Positions 34,249 to 43,972 are shown, numbered from the stretch's first letter. The stretch is DNA of 64,000 nucleotides from JAHBNG01 sp039028975 (GCA_039028975.1 JBCCHB010000045.1:38469-102468); one strand, 5' to 3'. The notes: generated by a model from the letters alone, not told the origin. Numbers and translations: made by a program.

Positions 34249-37200
34249 CTATTGTGCCATGAACGGCATAAACATAAGACGACACGCAGGAAAATTGATG
34301 TAACCTGGCGTGGGGGATATGGTGTAAGTCCAGATGGTGGAGTTGTTTACACATGCGCGGAATGAACCCCCTACCGGTGCATCAGCATAGCTGCGGCTAG
34401 TGATTAATTGGTTATGATTGTCATCTGTGTCACGTAGATATACCGCCCCTCCTGTTTGGCGCAAGACAAAATTTGTATGCCAATTGCTTAATTCAGGTGT
34501 TGCATTGGCATAAAAGACAGTATACCCATTGCCCGGGATGATCATTGAGCTAGGGATGCGATATTTCTGTCTGTTTTGAGGGTCATCACTTAAATACATC
34601 CCTGACAAATCAATTGGCAACTCCCCGCTATTGTAGATCTCAATCCAACTCACTTCACCTTCTACAATCTGTTGCCCCTGAGCACTGTGGACAGCTCTTA
34701 GCTCATTAATCGATAGCGTGGGCAGTTGGTATCCTACTAGGTATTCATAACGATGGCTGGGTGCATTGGCAGGGCTGACTTCTACATCGCCGCTATTGCT
34801 CTGGACTTCAATATGGTACTGAACAAACGTTTGGTCTGGTTGAGGGGATATCGGAGCCGAATATGTACCTGATGTACGACGTGTTAACGGCTCTGAGTAA
34901 GTTTCACCTGTTGGCAATGAGTAATGGAGGTATCCGTTCTGGTATTCGGTATCTGGGAATAGACGGAGGACAACGGTCACTTCCTCATCCGGAGCAGGCT
35001 CGGATGGTTCTGTGTAGACATAGCGAATAGTTGTTGCTAGCCTATTAGGTCCGTTCGGTGTACCGGGGAACAGCCGATAAGCCTCATCTGCACCATCTGG
35101 ATATTTACCTTGTGCTACATTGAAACCTCGCTCTGTAATATCTAGTTTGTCGATCAATGTGCTGCCATCCGAGTCAAAAAGACCTATGGTAGATGTATCA
35201 TTCGTTATGACAAAATTGGTGTGATTGGTACCTTGTTGGGGTTCATTATCGGCCCAAAACAGCAGGTGGCTAGTCGGTGAAATAACCAATGTTTCGTTGA
35301 TTAAGTGTTGGGTTGGATTTGCCAAATCAGTAGTTATGTATAACCCTCTTAGATCAATAGGCTTCAATCCCGGATTGTATAATTCAAACCATTGATCGAA
35401 ACAACTCGTAAAGATAGGTTCATCCGGATCACAAATCTGCCCTTGAGCGCCTCCAACTACTTCATTGACTCGAATGATCGATTGGGAAGCCGGACAGTAT
35501 GTCTGCATCTGCTGTTGTAAAAATTCGGCTCGCTGGGTTGCGTAGTTTTTAAGACCATCAGTCGATTGATCAAAGTGGGTGTTATCTTCCCAGCCATATT
35601 TTCGCCAATCTCCACGGGCCGCATTTTGTATAGCCCCATGGTAAGCATCAATTAGAGGATATATTTGATTTTCGATTGTTTCCGGTTTGGTTTGTTCTGC
35701 TAATTCTTGGCAAAAATAGGCTTTGTATTCTGGCCTTTGCATAATACGGCTCAGTAGATAATTAGGGCCATTAAAGGCACCTGAATTAGGTCTTGTCCCT
35801 GCATCAATGCTTAAGGATGAATAGTACGCAAGGCCAAAAGGTATGCGGTGCCCCCAGGTAAAATCAGGATCCCAAGCTACTACGTCCCAGATGGACTGGG
35901 CAGGATCATACGTCAAGTAGACGTTATGGTAAGTGAAATCGAAATTGCTGGTCAGAATAACACCCGCATAATATTTCAAGTAGGTTCGTATATTAAACGT
36001 GCTATTCAGAAACTGGGGAAGAAAGGGGTTACTTGTATTCGACAATCCTTCAACAAAATCAATAAGGGGATTGTACCCTATATGCTTATTGGTTTTCAGC
36101 TCATAAGCACTTTGGTATTCTTCATTACTTGGTAATTTTATGCCATAGCTGGCATTGCTAAAGCGGGTCTCGTAGATTAGCGTGGATGAATTTTGGTTAG
36201 TGCGTGCCAAATACTCCTCGTCGATCTGCTCGTAATCAGTGTAGACTCCGTAATACTCATCATTGATAAAAAGAAGCGCATGACGTGTTTTCGGGGCAGG
36301 TACACCCATGTTCTCATATAATTTCATGGTCAAGGGGCCACGAATTAACGTCACATCATCATAGTGAGACTTGAGATTCAGCACATTGGAATGGGGTAAA
36401 GGTGAGTCATCCGTGAAGACAATTTTCCAGGATTTCTTGGCATACCCTAGAGTGAAGTTGCCTCGGTATCGTACCTTGGCATCGTACATCTCCCCTCTAT
36501 ATTTTACCTTGGCTGGCACATAGACTTTGGCCTCAATGTCCTCATTGAGTTGCTTCCAGTTTTCTTCTGAAATTTCTAACTGAAAGATGGGCAAGCTTGT
36601 ACTTTGTTGGGAGAGAGGTTGAGTAGATAGTGGCGCTGAACGCTCACTTTCCCTGTATTCTAAGTCGATTGTGGATACTTGGTAGAACCAAGTTAATTGC
36701 GACGGCAGGGAAATGGCCTCTGTACTCGATATATAGGCCAGATCCTTGAACTGATCGATATATCTGGATTGACGCAGGGGGATGCTATTGATGCGTCGGA
36801 ATGGCCCGTCTACCATTGAAGACCGATAGACATGGTAACCTAGTAGATCGGATTCAGCTCCATCATCCCAATTTAGAATAGTACTATCAAAGCTTGGTAT
36901 GACCTGAACTGACGATGGCGCGACAGGCGGTGTTTCTTCTGGAGTGTATGGCTCAACAGATAGGGCAGCCAAATGCGAGTCACCGGATGTTGGAACAATC
37001 CGAATCTGTAACGCTCCATCTGATACATTTATAGGATAGCGAAAGACCGTGGCGTAGAACCTGCCACCAGCTTCTTCATACAGATCGAAGTTTGAAAGCA
37101 TCTGGTTGTTTTCTAACCATAGATCAAACTTAGCAATGTTAGGGCCATGCGCGGAAATTTCAGCAAAGTGTAGTGTGACGGCATACTCCCCTGCTGGAAG

Positions 37201-37494
37201 CGTATCCACAATATACGTATCGATATTTCGCCGCTGACGCATATATAACGGAGCGTCAGCCGTACCACCAATTGGCTTATAAGCAGAGGTGCCTACCGCT
37301 TGGCCATCCATATAGCCATGCCCAGCATCAAAAGACCACGCTTGGTCGGGTAGATAAACAGTTCCATCCGTTGCCGTATAGACATTTGTGGCGCCTAAAT
37401 TAATGTGTAGGGGAAGTGTTACCTCTTGAGAGAGCGCGCTCTTAAAAGATAAGAAACTAACAATAATTGCAAGAAGTAGAGAGAAAAATTTCAT
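34249..37494 (-). CDS. Secreted CotH-kinase protein with malectin-like and two lamin-tail domains
   Basis: A 1081-residue protein with signal peptide (1-22), malectin-like domain (about 28-182, ending SVEPY), a fibronectin III-like domain (about 188-290), CotH kinase-like domain from about 297 to 640 (FQLEISEENWKQL, KVRYRGNFTL, then SHYDDVTLIRGPLT), and two lamin-tail domains (about 674-790 and 930-1040; INELRAVHS and WIEIYNSGELPID). The C-terminus is CRLMFMPFMAQ, which resembles the FIPIVSQ terminus of the giant protein. CotH domains phosphorylate coat proteins in Bacillus; secreted CotH/lamin-tail proteins of Chloroflexota and Planctomycetes are uncharacterised. Kinase activity here is unproven. 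Confidence 0.9.
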   Translation of the reverse strand: MKFFSLLLAIIVSFLSFKSALSQEVTLPLHINLGATNVYTATDGTVYLPDQAWSFDAGHGYMDGQAVGTSAYKPIGGTADAPLYMRQRRNIDTYIVDTLPAGEYAVTLHFAEISAHGPNIAKFDLWLENNQMLSNFDLYEEAGGRFYATVFRYPINVSDGALQIRIVPTSGDSHLAALSVEPYTPEETPPVAPSSVQVIPSFDSTILNWDDGAESDLLGYHVYRSSMVDGPFRRINSIPLRQSRYIDQFKDLAYISSTEAISLPSQLTWFYQVSTIDLEYRESERSAPLSTQPLSQQSTSLPIFQLEISEENWKQLNEDIEAKVYVPAKVKYRGEMYDAKVRYRGNFTLGYAKKSWKIVFTDDSPLPHSNVLNLKSHYDDVTLIRGPLTMKLYENMGVPAPKTRHALLFINDEYYGVYTDYEQIDEEYLARTNQNSSTLIYETRFSNASYGIKLPSNEEYQSAYELKTNKHIGYNPLIDFVEGLSNTSNPFLPQFLNSTFNIRTYLKYYAGVILTSNFDFTYHNVYLTYDPAQSIWDVVAWDPDFTWGHRIPFGLAYYSSLSIDAGTRPNSGAFNGPNYLLSRIMQRPEYKAYFCQELAEQTKPETIENQIYPLIDAYHGAIQNAARGDWRKYGWEDNTHFDQSTDGLKNYATQRAEFLQQQMQTYCPASQSIIRVNEVVGGAQGQICDPDEPIFTSCFDQWFELYNPGLKPIDLRGLYITTDLANPTQHLINETLVISPTSHLLFWADNEPQQGTNHTNFVITNDTSTIGLFDSDGSTLIDKLDITERGFNVAQGKYPDGADEAYRLFPGTPNGPNRLATTIRYVYTEPSEPAPDEEVTVVLRLFPDTEYQNGYLHYSLPTGETYSEPLTRRTSGTYSAPISPQPDQTFVQYHIEVQSNSGDVEVSPANAPSHRYEYLVGYQLPTLSINELRAVHSAQGQQIVEGEVSWIEIYNSGELPIDLSGMYLSDDPQNRQKYRIPSSMIIPGNGYTVFYANATPELSNWHTNFVLRQTGGAVYLRDTDDNHNQLITSRSYADAPVGGSFRACVNNSTIWTYTISPTPGYINFPACRLMFMPFMAQ

Positions 37495-37642
37495 AGTCTG
37501 TACTCTGATCCGGTTGCAAACCGGAGTTGGGTCTCTCCATTGTACTTAGCTCTGACATAGCTGAGAATAAGCGACCCAAATAAATTCATTTCGAATGAAT
37601 CTCAGCTATGCCCAACCAAATTATAGAAGCTATGGGAAACGC

Positions 37643-37768
37643 TATACTCAGCTCCATTGAAAGCCGGGGTTTGGTCTCTTAGCTGCACTCAGCTCCGCTT
37701 GAAAAGCATAGGTTGGTTACTCTGGTAAATCTAAAGAAAACTACGGTTTGCAAAGTGACCGCAGTATA
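37643..37768. repeat. Family A palindromic elements (A6: truncated copy plus full copy)
   Basis: A left end TATACTCAGCTCCATTGAAA at 37643 is followed at 37685 by a second left end CACTCAGCTCCGCTTGAAAA, the centre GGTTGGTTACTCTGGTA and a right end GTTTGCAAAGTGACCGCAG then TATA. A further partial arm is visible at about 37508-37530 (CCGGTTGCAAACCGGAG). Together they fill the gap between two minus-strand genes for secreted proteins. Confidence 0.75.
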
Positions 37769-37790
37769 GAGGTTTAGAAAAGACCTACTT

Positions 37791-39143
37791 TCACGATGAC
37801 CTTAGTATAGGTAGATAGGTTGCCCTATCCTTGATAATGCTAAATGAATCTTGAACTACACCTTGACTATCTAAAAACGTTGAATGCAACTCGTGATCGT
37901 GAATGTCAACAATCAGTGAGCCATAGTGTAACGATGATGTTGCCATAGCAGGGTGATCTAACGTCCCTTGCTTAAGTATGCTTGAACAACCCATCGCAAC
38001 ATATACAGCGCCTTTTCTCCGGAACGCTTTCTTCGTATAAGCTCCGTCGCTTTCGGGCGAACCATTCCCGGCGTCAATCAACATGGCGTTAGAGAATGTA
38101 CCCGATTGTCCATAGTGGCCGTTGATCAGATATGAACGTTCGTAACAGTGGTTATGGCCAGTAAGGACTAGATCAACAGAATGTGACTCTAAAATGGGAA
38201 GAATTCTTGTGCGCATGTCCACAAGCTCTGGTGTAACGTCAGAGTCGTGATGGCCTTTTGAGTAAGGGGGGTGGTGAAAATAGGCAATTAACCACGTCTT
38301 GTGATTGACTTGTAAATCCTGTTCCAGCCAGGCTTGCATCTGGCTTTCGAACCCATCATGTGAATTAAGGCAGACAAAATGTATATTACCATAATCAAAT
38401 GAATAGTAATCCCTACGATTCGAAGGTACGCCCCCAGCCTCCCCTTGGGTTGGGGTCTTAAAAATGTCAAAGAAGGGGCCAACTTGATCGCCACTAACAC
38501 AATCCGCACAGCCTGCATCATGATTGCCATAGGTAGGCCACAAGGGCGTATTTCTTAGGCAGTCGTCAAATATGTCGAATACAGCTTGTTGATACTCACT
38601 CTCCGTGCCATTGGGGTAAGCATTATCCCCTAACATAATGCAGAGATCGGTTTCAATCTCGGACGACATGGCATAATATCTATCACGCACCTGGCGAACC
38701 TCGTCATTGGGACTTCCAGAATCACCTAGACACCAAATGCGAGTTGATGTTGGCTCAGAGGCCGTTGGTGCCGTCCGGAAATAGTGCTCTGATGTGCCGT
38801 CCATCAAGTCAGCTTCGGCTGTCCCAACACTATAGTAATACTTCGTATTGCTTGGCAATCCATTGATACGGGCTACGTGACGCCGGCGCTGCCCGTGAAT
38901 AACGAGCGATTCCTGCAGTGCATCTGCTTGTGTTCCAAAGCGAACCCTTGTACTACAGGGAACATCCGTATACCACATCACAACGACACCGTTGGTGTGA
39001 CACCGTTGTAGATATGGACCCCGCACAATAGAGGGCGATGAGACCTGTTTGGATACTGCACCGACAGAGCCGGTAAAGCCGCTATAGACCATCAGGCTCA
39101 TCAGAAATGTTCGGCGGCTAATCTGAGGGTATTGCCACTTCAT
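37791..39143 (-). CDS. Tat-exported purple acid phosphatase-like metallophosphoesterase
   Basis: The N-terminus has a twin-arginine motif, SRRTFLM at residues 9-15, followed by a hydrophobic stretch, so it is exported folded. A PAP-type N-terminal fibronectin-like domain (about 37-125) precedes the metallophosphoesterase: GDSGSP, LGDNAY, GNHDAG, and later HHPPY and GHNHCYERS carry the metal ligands in order. Length and order match bacterial purple acid phosphatases. The C-terminus is ATYLPILRSS, again a short YLP motif. The gene overlaps the upstream HflX gene by 26 bp, so it is probably co-transcribed with it. Confidence 0.9.
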   Translation of the reverse strand: MKWQYPQISRRTFLMSLMVYSGFTGSVGAVSKQVSSPSIVRGPYLQRCHTNGVVVMWYTDVPCSTRVRFGTQADALQESLVIHGQRRRHVARINGLPSNTKYYYSVGTAEADLMDGTSEHYFRTAPTASEPTSTRIWCLGDSGSPNDEVRQVRDRYYAMSSEIETDLCIMLGDNAYPNGTESEYQQAVFDIFDDCLRNTPLWPTYGNHDAGCADCVSGDQVGPFFDIFKTPTQGEAGGVPSNRRDYYSFDYGNIHFVCLNSHDGFESQMQAWLEQDLQVNHKTWLIAYFHHPPYSKGHHDSDVTPELVDMRTRILPILESHSVDLVLTGHNHCYERSYLINGHYGQSGTFSNAMLIDAGNGSPESDGAYTKKAFRRKGAVYVAMGCSSILKQGTLDHPAMATSSLHYGSLIVDIHDHELHSTFLDSQGVVQDSFSIIKDRATYLPILRSS

Positions 39144-40662
39144 GTTTTTCCCAAAATTCGTTATATAAACCTACCATTTCTACAGGTAAGCGACCCGACA
39201 AGTATGTGCCTTCTTCCATGTGCTTTTCCACCTCAATATGCCCATGTTGGTGGAACTTGGCTACAAGCTCACCCCTGGCATATGGAATTAAGACGTCTAT
39301 TGGTGCCATTTGGTTGCGCAAGACATCTTCAATCTGCTTGAGCAATGTCTCTAGTGACTCACCTGTCAAGGCGCTAAAAGAGACGGCATTTGGATAATCT
39401 ACTCGAGCACTCGCCAGCTTCTTTTGCGCGTCCATGTTGGATGGATCGATCTGATCCACTTTATTCAAGCCTGTAATGATCTTCTTCTTGCCAACCCCAA
39501 GCTCTTCCAGTACCTCTTCTACTGCGGCAACTTGTTCATCCATATTTGGGTGCGATGAATCAACGACATGGAGTAAAAGGTCCGCATCATTGACCTCTTC
39601 TAGCGTTGCCCGAAAGGCAGCCACTAGTGTGGTCGGTAACTTCTGAATAAACCCAACTGTATCGCTAAAGAGTACCTGTTTTCCTCCTGGGAGATCGATA
39701 CGGCGCGTGGTTGGATCTAATGTCGCAAAGAGCTGGTCCGCAGCAAGTACATGGGCATTACTAACCCGATTGAGCAGTGTACTCTTGCCGGCATTCGTAT
39801 AACCAACCAAGGCAATAATGGGGAGGCTAGATTGTCGCCGCCGCCGCCTGTACTGATCCCTATGCTTACGAATCTGTTCAAGCTGACGTTTAAGAAATGC
39901 AATTCGTCTGCCGATTTCTCTGCGGTCAACTTCTAACTGGGTTTCACCAGGCCCACGTACACCAACACCACCGCTAGCACCACCCGCTCGCCCACCTGCT
40001 TGGCGCGCAAGGTGAGTCCAAGCTCTCGTTAATCGAGGCAGTCGATATTCGTACTGGGCCAGTTCAACCTGAACACTCCCTTCCTTGGTGCTCGCGTGGC
40101 TGGCAAAGATATCCAGAATGAGGGCTGTGCGATCAATGACCTTAATCTCTTGGCCAAGGGCTCTTTCTAACTCGCGCTGCTGGCGGGGTGAAAGTTCATC
40201 ATCAAATATCACCACGTTGGCTTTGTCCCGCTGGACTGCTTCTTTCAGCTCCTCCAACTTACCCGAGCCAATGAGCGTTGCTGGATTGGGTACGTCCAGC
40301 TTTTGAGTTAGGTGAGATGCGACGACCAAGTCGGCCGTTTTGGCTAACAAAGCTAACTCTGATAAAGAGTCCTCCAAAGAAAGCAGAGCCGGATGGCTGG
40401 CCAATTCCACACCAACCAGGACAGCAATTTCTTTGGGGGCAACTGTAGGGATAAGTCCATCGGCATCGCGCACGATAGGGGATTCCGCTTGTCTATGCGT
40501 TCCAGATATCCACGTTTCTACCTCAGAAGTGATCTCAGAATTATCCCCAGAATTTGCCCAGTCAGACTCTGCTCCGCTTGACATATCGCCATTCAGATTG
40601 CCTTGACCCACCTCCGAATTTGGCAGATCCTTACTAAACTTAAATACATTTGAGCCTGTCAT
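39118..40662 (-). CDS. hflX: GTPase HflX (ribosome-splitting/stress GTPase)
   Basis: A 514-residue TRAFAC GTPase. The HflX N-terminal domain carries DDELSPRQQRELE and RGPGETQLEVDRR, followed by a coiled-coil rich in Arg (249-276) and the G domain: G1 GYTNAGKST at 287-295, G3 DTVGF at 334-338, G4 NKVD at 400-403 and G5 SAL at 430-432. HflX rescues stalled or hibernating ribosomes after stress. About 75 N-terminal residues before PKEIAVLVGVE are low-complexity and beyond the normal start. Its ATG overlaps the stop of the lamin-tail gene by 4 bases, and its end overlaps the phosphatase gene by 26 bases. Confidence 0.95.
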   Translation of the reverse strand: MTGSNVFKFSKDLPNSEVGQGNLNGDMSSGAESDWANSGDNSEITSEVETWISGTHRQAESPIVRDADGLIPTVAPKEIAVLVGVELASHPALLSLEDSLSELALLAKTADLVVASHLTQKLDVPNPATLIGSGKLEELKEAVQRDKANVVIFDDELSPRQQRELERALGQEIKVIDRTALILDIFASHASTKEGSVQVELAQYEYRLPRLTRAWTHLARQAGGRAGGASGGVGVRGPGETQLEVDRREIGRRIAFLKRQLEQIRKHRDQYRRRRRQSSLPIIALVGYTNAGKSTLLNRVSNAHVLAADQLFATLDPTTRRIDLPGGKQVLFSDTVGFIQKLPTTLVAAFRATLEEVNDADLLLHVVDSSHPNMDEQVAAVEEVLEELGVGKKKIITGLNKVDQIDPSNMDAQKKLASARVDYPNAVSFSALTGESLETLLKQIEDVLRNQMAPIDVLIPYARGELVAKFHQHGHIEVEKHMEEGTYLSGRLPVEMVGLYNEFWEKHEVAIPSD

Positions 40663-42140
40663 GGGTTACCCTCCTTTAGGGTTCCGGTTGCGCGAATAAT
40701 ACTGGGATTGGCAATAAAGGGCAGATAGCTTTCCACATCGCACAAGATATTTGGCATACCAGGGGATAGGCAGAGCTTCTCCGTCAGAGAGCCATCTCCA
40801 TCTGGATAGCGACCATATACCCTATTCACCTCTATTGCTCCGAACTGAACGACATCAATGGGAACTGCGCCATAGGGCCCATATATGCCCACGTTTTCTC
40901 CTGTGCTATTTAAACGGAAATTGACATGTTGTGGTCCTTGCTTACGATCTTCATCTGCATAAAAGATTAGCGTACCGCCGGGTAGTAGCAGTAGGGTACT
41001 CGTAATCTCATTCTTGTCTGGGTTGTCCGGATTATCTGACAGAAAAAAGCCACGGAGATCGATAGTCTCGGGGCCATAATTATAGAGTTCAAACCAATCG
41101 GGATACTTATTCGATGGCGAGGCTGTGTCTGGCTCATCTGGATCTTGGACAAGACCATCATTATTGGACATAATCTCATTAATGACAATCGGCGGCGGCT
41201 CATATCCAACTAGGTATTTTCTTGTATCGAGCGGTGCTTGGTCAGGATAGGCTCTTCTATTTCCTTCTGCATCAGTTACGACGATAAAAAAGCTGACTAG
41301 CGTATTATCCGCTTGGCCAGGCAGCCGAACCTCATATTCGTTCTCGTCACCAATTTCATTGCCGTTTGCGTCACTGAGCGTCATCGGAATCGTTGTAGCT
41401 TCAGACGGTTGAATATTGCTTACATCGGTTCGGCTATAGACTAAACTAACTTCTGAAATGCCTAAGTTATCTGTAATAATGGCACTGATTCGGGTACTTT
41501 GGAAAGGCGCTGGTATAGCCGGTAGAACGGACACCTGACTGATAATCGGTATAAAAATGTTCTCGCTGCCAGGAGTGGCAAGAGGCAGCGTTTGCCAATC
41601 CCCACTGCCATTTGGAAGACGACCAATCACTTGATTTGTCTGTTGCTCTTCAAAAATGTGAAAATCAATTTCGGTAAGCCCATCACTCTCAACCAATCCA
41701 ATGGCTTCGCCACTACCATTTAGCTTGAAAGAGAGATGGGTTGGACCCTGTTCCATCTCTTCATCAAGCCAGAATATCATATACCCATTAGGCGAAATAA
41801 TAAGTGACTGAGTGATTTCATGCTTGGTCAATTGGCCTCGCCTATCTGTGAAGTAGAGGCCCTGGAGATCGATGGCTTCCCCTGTGGGATTGTAAACTTC
41901 GACCCAATCTTCATCATCTTTCCCATCGGCCGGATCAATCAACGTGCCATTATTGCGTGCCATGATCTCATTGAGGCGCAGTTGAGTCGGATCGCCTATG
42001 TTTGGTTGAGTACGAACGTTGTCTGTTGCTATAGCTTGCATAGATGATAAGAACGTAAGAAACCCTATAAACGTCAGTAAGATCCCGGTAAGAACTATGC
42101 TGACTTGTTTGGTGAAGGTACGCCTAATCCAATGCTCCAT
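40659..42140 (-). CDS. Secreted lamin-tail-domain protein (two LTD domains)
   Basis: A 493-residue protein with N-terminal membrane/signal segment VSIVLTGILLTFIGFLTFL, lamin-tail domain 1 at about 52-160 (LRLNEIMARNNG, DWVEVYNPTGEAIDLQGLYF) and domain 2 at about 318-430 (IVINEIMSNNDG, DWFELYNYGPETIDLRGFF), a Ca-binding-like Asp/Glu linker between them. FIPIISQ occurs after domain 1 and YLPFIANP near the C-terminus, followed by 15 more residues. Lamin-tail domains occur in many secreted nucleases and surface proteins and probably bind or present other modules. The stop overlaps the start of hflX by 4 bp (ATGA arrangement). Confidence 0.87.
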   Translation of the reverse strand: MEHWIRRTFTKQVSIVLTGILLTFIGFLTFLSSMQAIATDNVRTQPNIGDPTQLRLNEIMARNNGTLIDPADGKDDEDWVEVYNPTGEAIDLQGLYFTDRRGQLTKHEITQSLIISPNGYMIFWLDEEMEQGPTHLSFKLNGSGEAIGLVESDGLTEIDFHIFEEQQTNQVIGRLPNGSGDWQTLPLATPGSENIFIPIISQVSVLPAIPAPFQSTRISAIITDNLGISEVSLVYSRTDVSNIQPSEATTIPMTLSDANGNEIGDENEYEVRLPGQADNTLVSFFIVVTDAEGNRRAYPDQAPLDTRKYLVGYEPPPIVINEIMSNNDGLVQDPDEPDTASPSNKYPDWFELYNYGPETIDLRGFFLSDNPDNPDKNEITSTLLLLPGGTLIFYADEDRKQGPQHVNFRLNSTGENVGIYGPYGAVPIDVVQFGAIEVNRVYGRYPDGDGSLTEKLCLSPGMPNILCDVESYLPFIANPSIIRATGTLKEGNP

Positions 42141-42191
42141 TCCTGGTAATTTTCCTGTTCCTATTCCCCAAAGATGGCAATCGTCGTCTGG

Positions 42192-42611
42192 CTATTCCCC
42201 GGTTGGCTGTAACTTGAGCGCCGCTGAGTTAAGACAATAGCGCAGACCAGTTGGCCTTGGACCATCTGAAAAAACATGGCCCAGGTGTGCATCACAACGA
42301 GCGCAGAGAACTTCGGTACGACGCATGAAGAAGCTGTTGTCAGCTTCTTCTTTGACCATGCCGTTGTCTATAGGTGCATAAAAGCTCGGCCAACCTGTCC
42401 CCGAATCAAATTTTGTATCCGATTCAAAGAGCGGTGTACCACAACAGATACATTCATACGTCCCTAGCGTCTTCGCATCGTGATACTCACCTGTAAAGGC
42501 CCGTTCCGTTCCCTTTTTGCGCGTCACTTTGTATTGCTCTGCCGTGAGCTGTGCTCGCCACTCCTGATCGGATTTGATAACTTTATCTATTGTGCCTGTT
42601 TGCTCGTTCAT
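42192..42611 (-). CDS. msrB: Peptide-methionine (R)-S-oxide reductase
   Basis: The enzyme reduces methionine-R-sulfoxide in proteins. Zinc cysteines are present in CICCG and CARCDAHLGHVF, the substrate motif DSGTGWPSF is intact and the catalytic cysteine is in RYCLNSAAL. I put the start at the ATG at 42609-42611, because AGGAGAG lies just upstream of it; a longer frame to 42632 would include that ribosome binding site inside the gene. The length fits a stand-alone MsrB. It lies in the same direction as the upstream decarboxylase but is separated from it by over 100 bases. Confidence 0.95.
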   Translation of the reverse strand: MNEQTGTIDKVIKSDQEWRAQLTAEQYKVTRKKGTERAFTGEYHDAKTLGTYECICCGTPLFESDTKFDSGTGWPSFYAPIDNGMVKEEADNSFFMRRTEVLCARCDAHLGHVFSDGPRPTGLRYCLNSAALKLQPTGE

Positions 42612-42726
42612 TTTCTCTCCTACCTCTTCCATAAAACCAAGTTTGCAAATCGTGGTTCATTTATTAGAATAGCTCACTAGAAGACCATGATTATCAAGAT
42701 AACCAAAGCACTTCTTGATCTACCAT

Positions 42727-43716
42727 CTAAAACAGAGCGTCTTCAACAACCGCTGGCTCTTCTCCTGGACCGCTAACGATAACCTGCTGGACATAAGGCA
42801 GTGCCTCCAACTGTGGAGTTATCACTTGTGCGGTATCAGCTTCGCAGATGAGATGCATGTTGGGGCCAGCATCAATTGTATAGTAGACCTCTGTTCCGTT
42901 GGCTCGCCACTCCTGGACTAGATGAATAATCTCCACGGTTCCACTTCGCCAGTAAAATAGATTTGGGGTGCTGGTCATCATTACGGCATGCATAGCCAGA
43001 GCATCCTGTTCAAGAAATGGCCCTAATCTGGTCAGATCTTTATCATTAATGGCTTGACGTACTTCTGTTAAGGCTTGGGGTAAGCTATCTAGCCTACCCT
43101 GGAGTAGAGGGCTTGTATGAGCCAACTGATGTCCAGATGCGCTGCTGATCTTCTTTTCTTCCCTGTTCACAATGACCACGACATCGCAGAGATTCCAATG
43201 GGATGATGGATGGATCTGGTGAGCAACGCTACTCTCATCATCATGCCCTTTCTCCCACTCCACAAAGCCACCAAAGAGGCTGCGAGATGCTGAACCACTT
43301 CCCAGACGGGCCAGGCGCGAAAGATCTGCTGCACTTAGATCCAGTCCAAGGGCCATACAACCTGCTTGGGTTAAGGCCGCAAATCCGCTAGCGGAACTAG
43401 CGATACCTGACGCCATAGGGAAATTGTTTTGGCTAACAACCTTTGCCCGTTGAGTTGTGCGACCCACTTGGCGAATTCTGTCCAAATGTGCCACCGTCCG
43501 TTGATTTGCACCCCCGCTAAAGGATACACCATCAATTTCGATCTGATCTTCATCCATTTGACCTGTACTGTCCCATTCAACTGTTGTAGTTGTATACGCA
43601 TTGGCCAAGGTCATACTGATTGAATTACTTAAGGGCAAATGTAGCTGTGCGTCAGCCACCCCCCAATATTTCACAAACGCAATGTTACTTCCCGCTCGAA
43701 TTGTAGTTTTGGACAT
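42727..43716 (-). CDS. mvaD: Mevalonate (di)phosphate decarboxylase family protein
   Basis: A 329-residue GHMP-kinase-fold decarboxylase that makes isopentenyl (di)phosphate. It has ASSASGFAALTQAG at the nucleotide loop, RLGSGSASRSLFGGFVEW, and DAGPNMHLIC with the catalytic Asp. N-terminal NIAFVKYWG is diagnostic of the family. In Chloroflexota such enzymes have been shown to use phosphomevalonate rather than diphosphomevalonate, in a pathway with isopentenyl phosphate kinase. Which substrate is used here cannot be read from the sequence. No other mevalonate gene is in the window. Confidence 0.9.
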   Translation of the reverse strand: MSKTTIRAGSNIAFVKYWGVADAQLHLPLSNSISMTLANAYTTTTVEWDSTGQMDEDQIEIDGVSFSGGANQRTVAHLDRIRQVGRTTQRAKVVSQNNFPMASGIASSASGFAALTQAGCMALGLDLSAADLSRLARLGSGSASRSLFGGFVEWEKGHDDESSVAHQIHPSSHWNLCDVVVIVNREEKKISSASGHQLAHTSPLLQGRLDSLPQALTEVRQAINDKDLTRLGPFLEQDALAMHAVMMTSTPNLFYWRSGTVEIIHLVQEWRANGTEVYYTIDAGPNMHLICEADTAQVITPQLEALPYVQQVIVSGPGEEPAVVEDALF

Positions 43717-43797
43717 AATTAAAAGTTACAGAAAAGGTACAGAAATAGAAAGCAGCCAAGTGAACCCTGGCTGCCTGTCGTATACTCACAAATGAAA

Positions 43798-43972
43798 CTA
43801 TAGTCAGCTCCGTTTGAAAACAGGTCATGTAGGAAGAAGAATTAAATAACGTGATCATTATAATAGGGCTTTACCCACATACAATGCACGAGTTATTTGC
43901 AATTCATCCCATAGTCTTTCTGAAAGAGAATTAGACTATAGCTGTTTTCAAAACGACTGTAGTAACTCTATA
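43798..43972. repeat. Family A element with long centre (A7)
   Basis: Left end CTATAGTCAGCTCCGTTTGA at 43798, right end GTTTTCAAAACGACTGTAG with TATA at about 43972; the ends match family A, but about 130 bp lie between them, so it could be two damaged copies or a larger relative. Confidence 0.6.
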
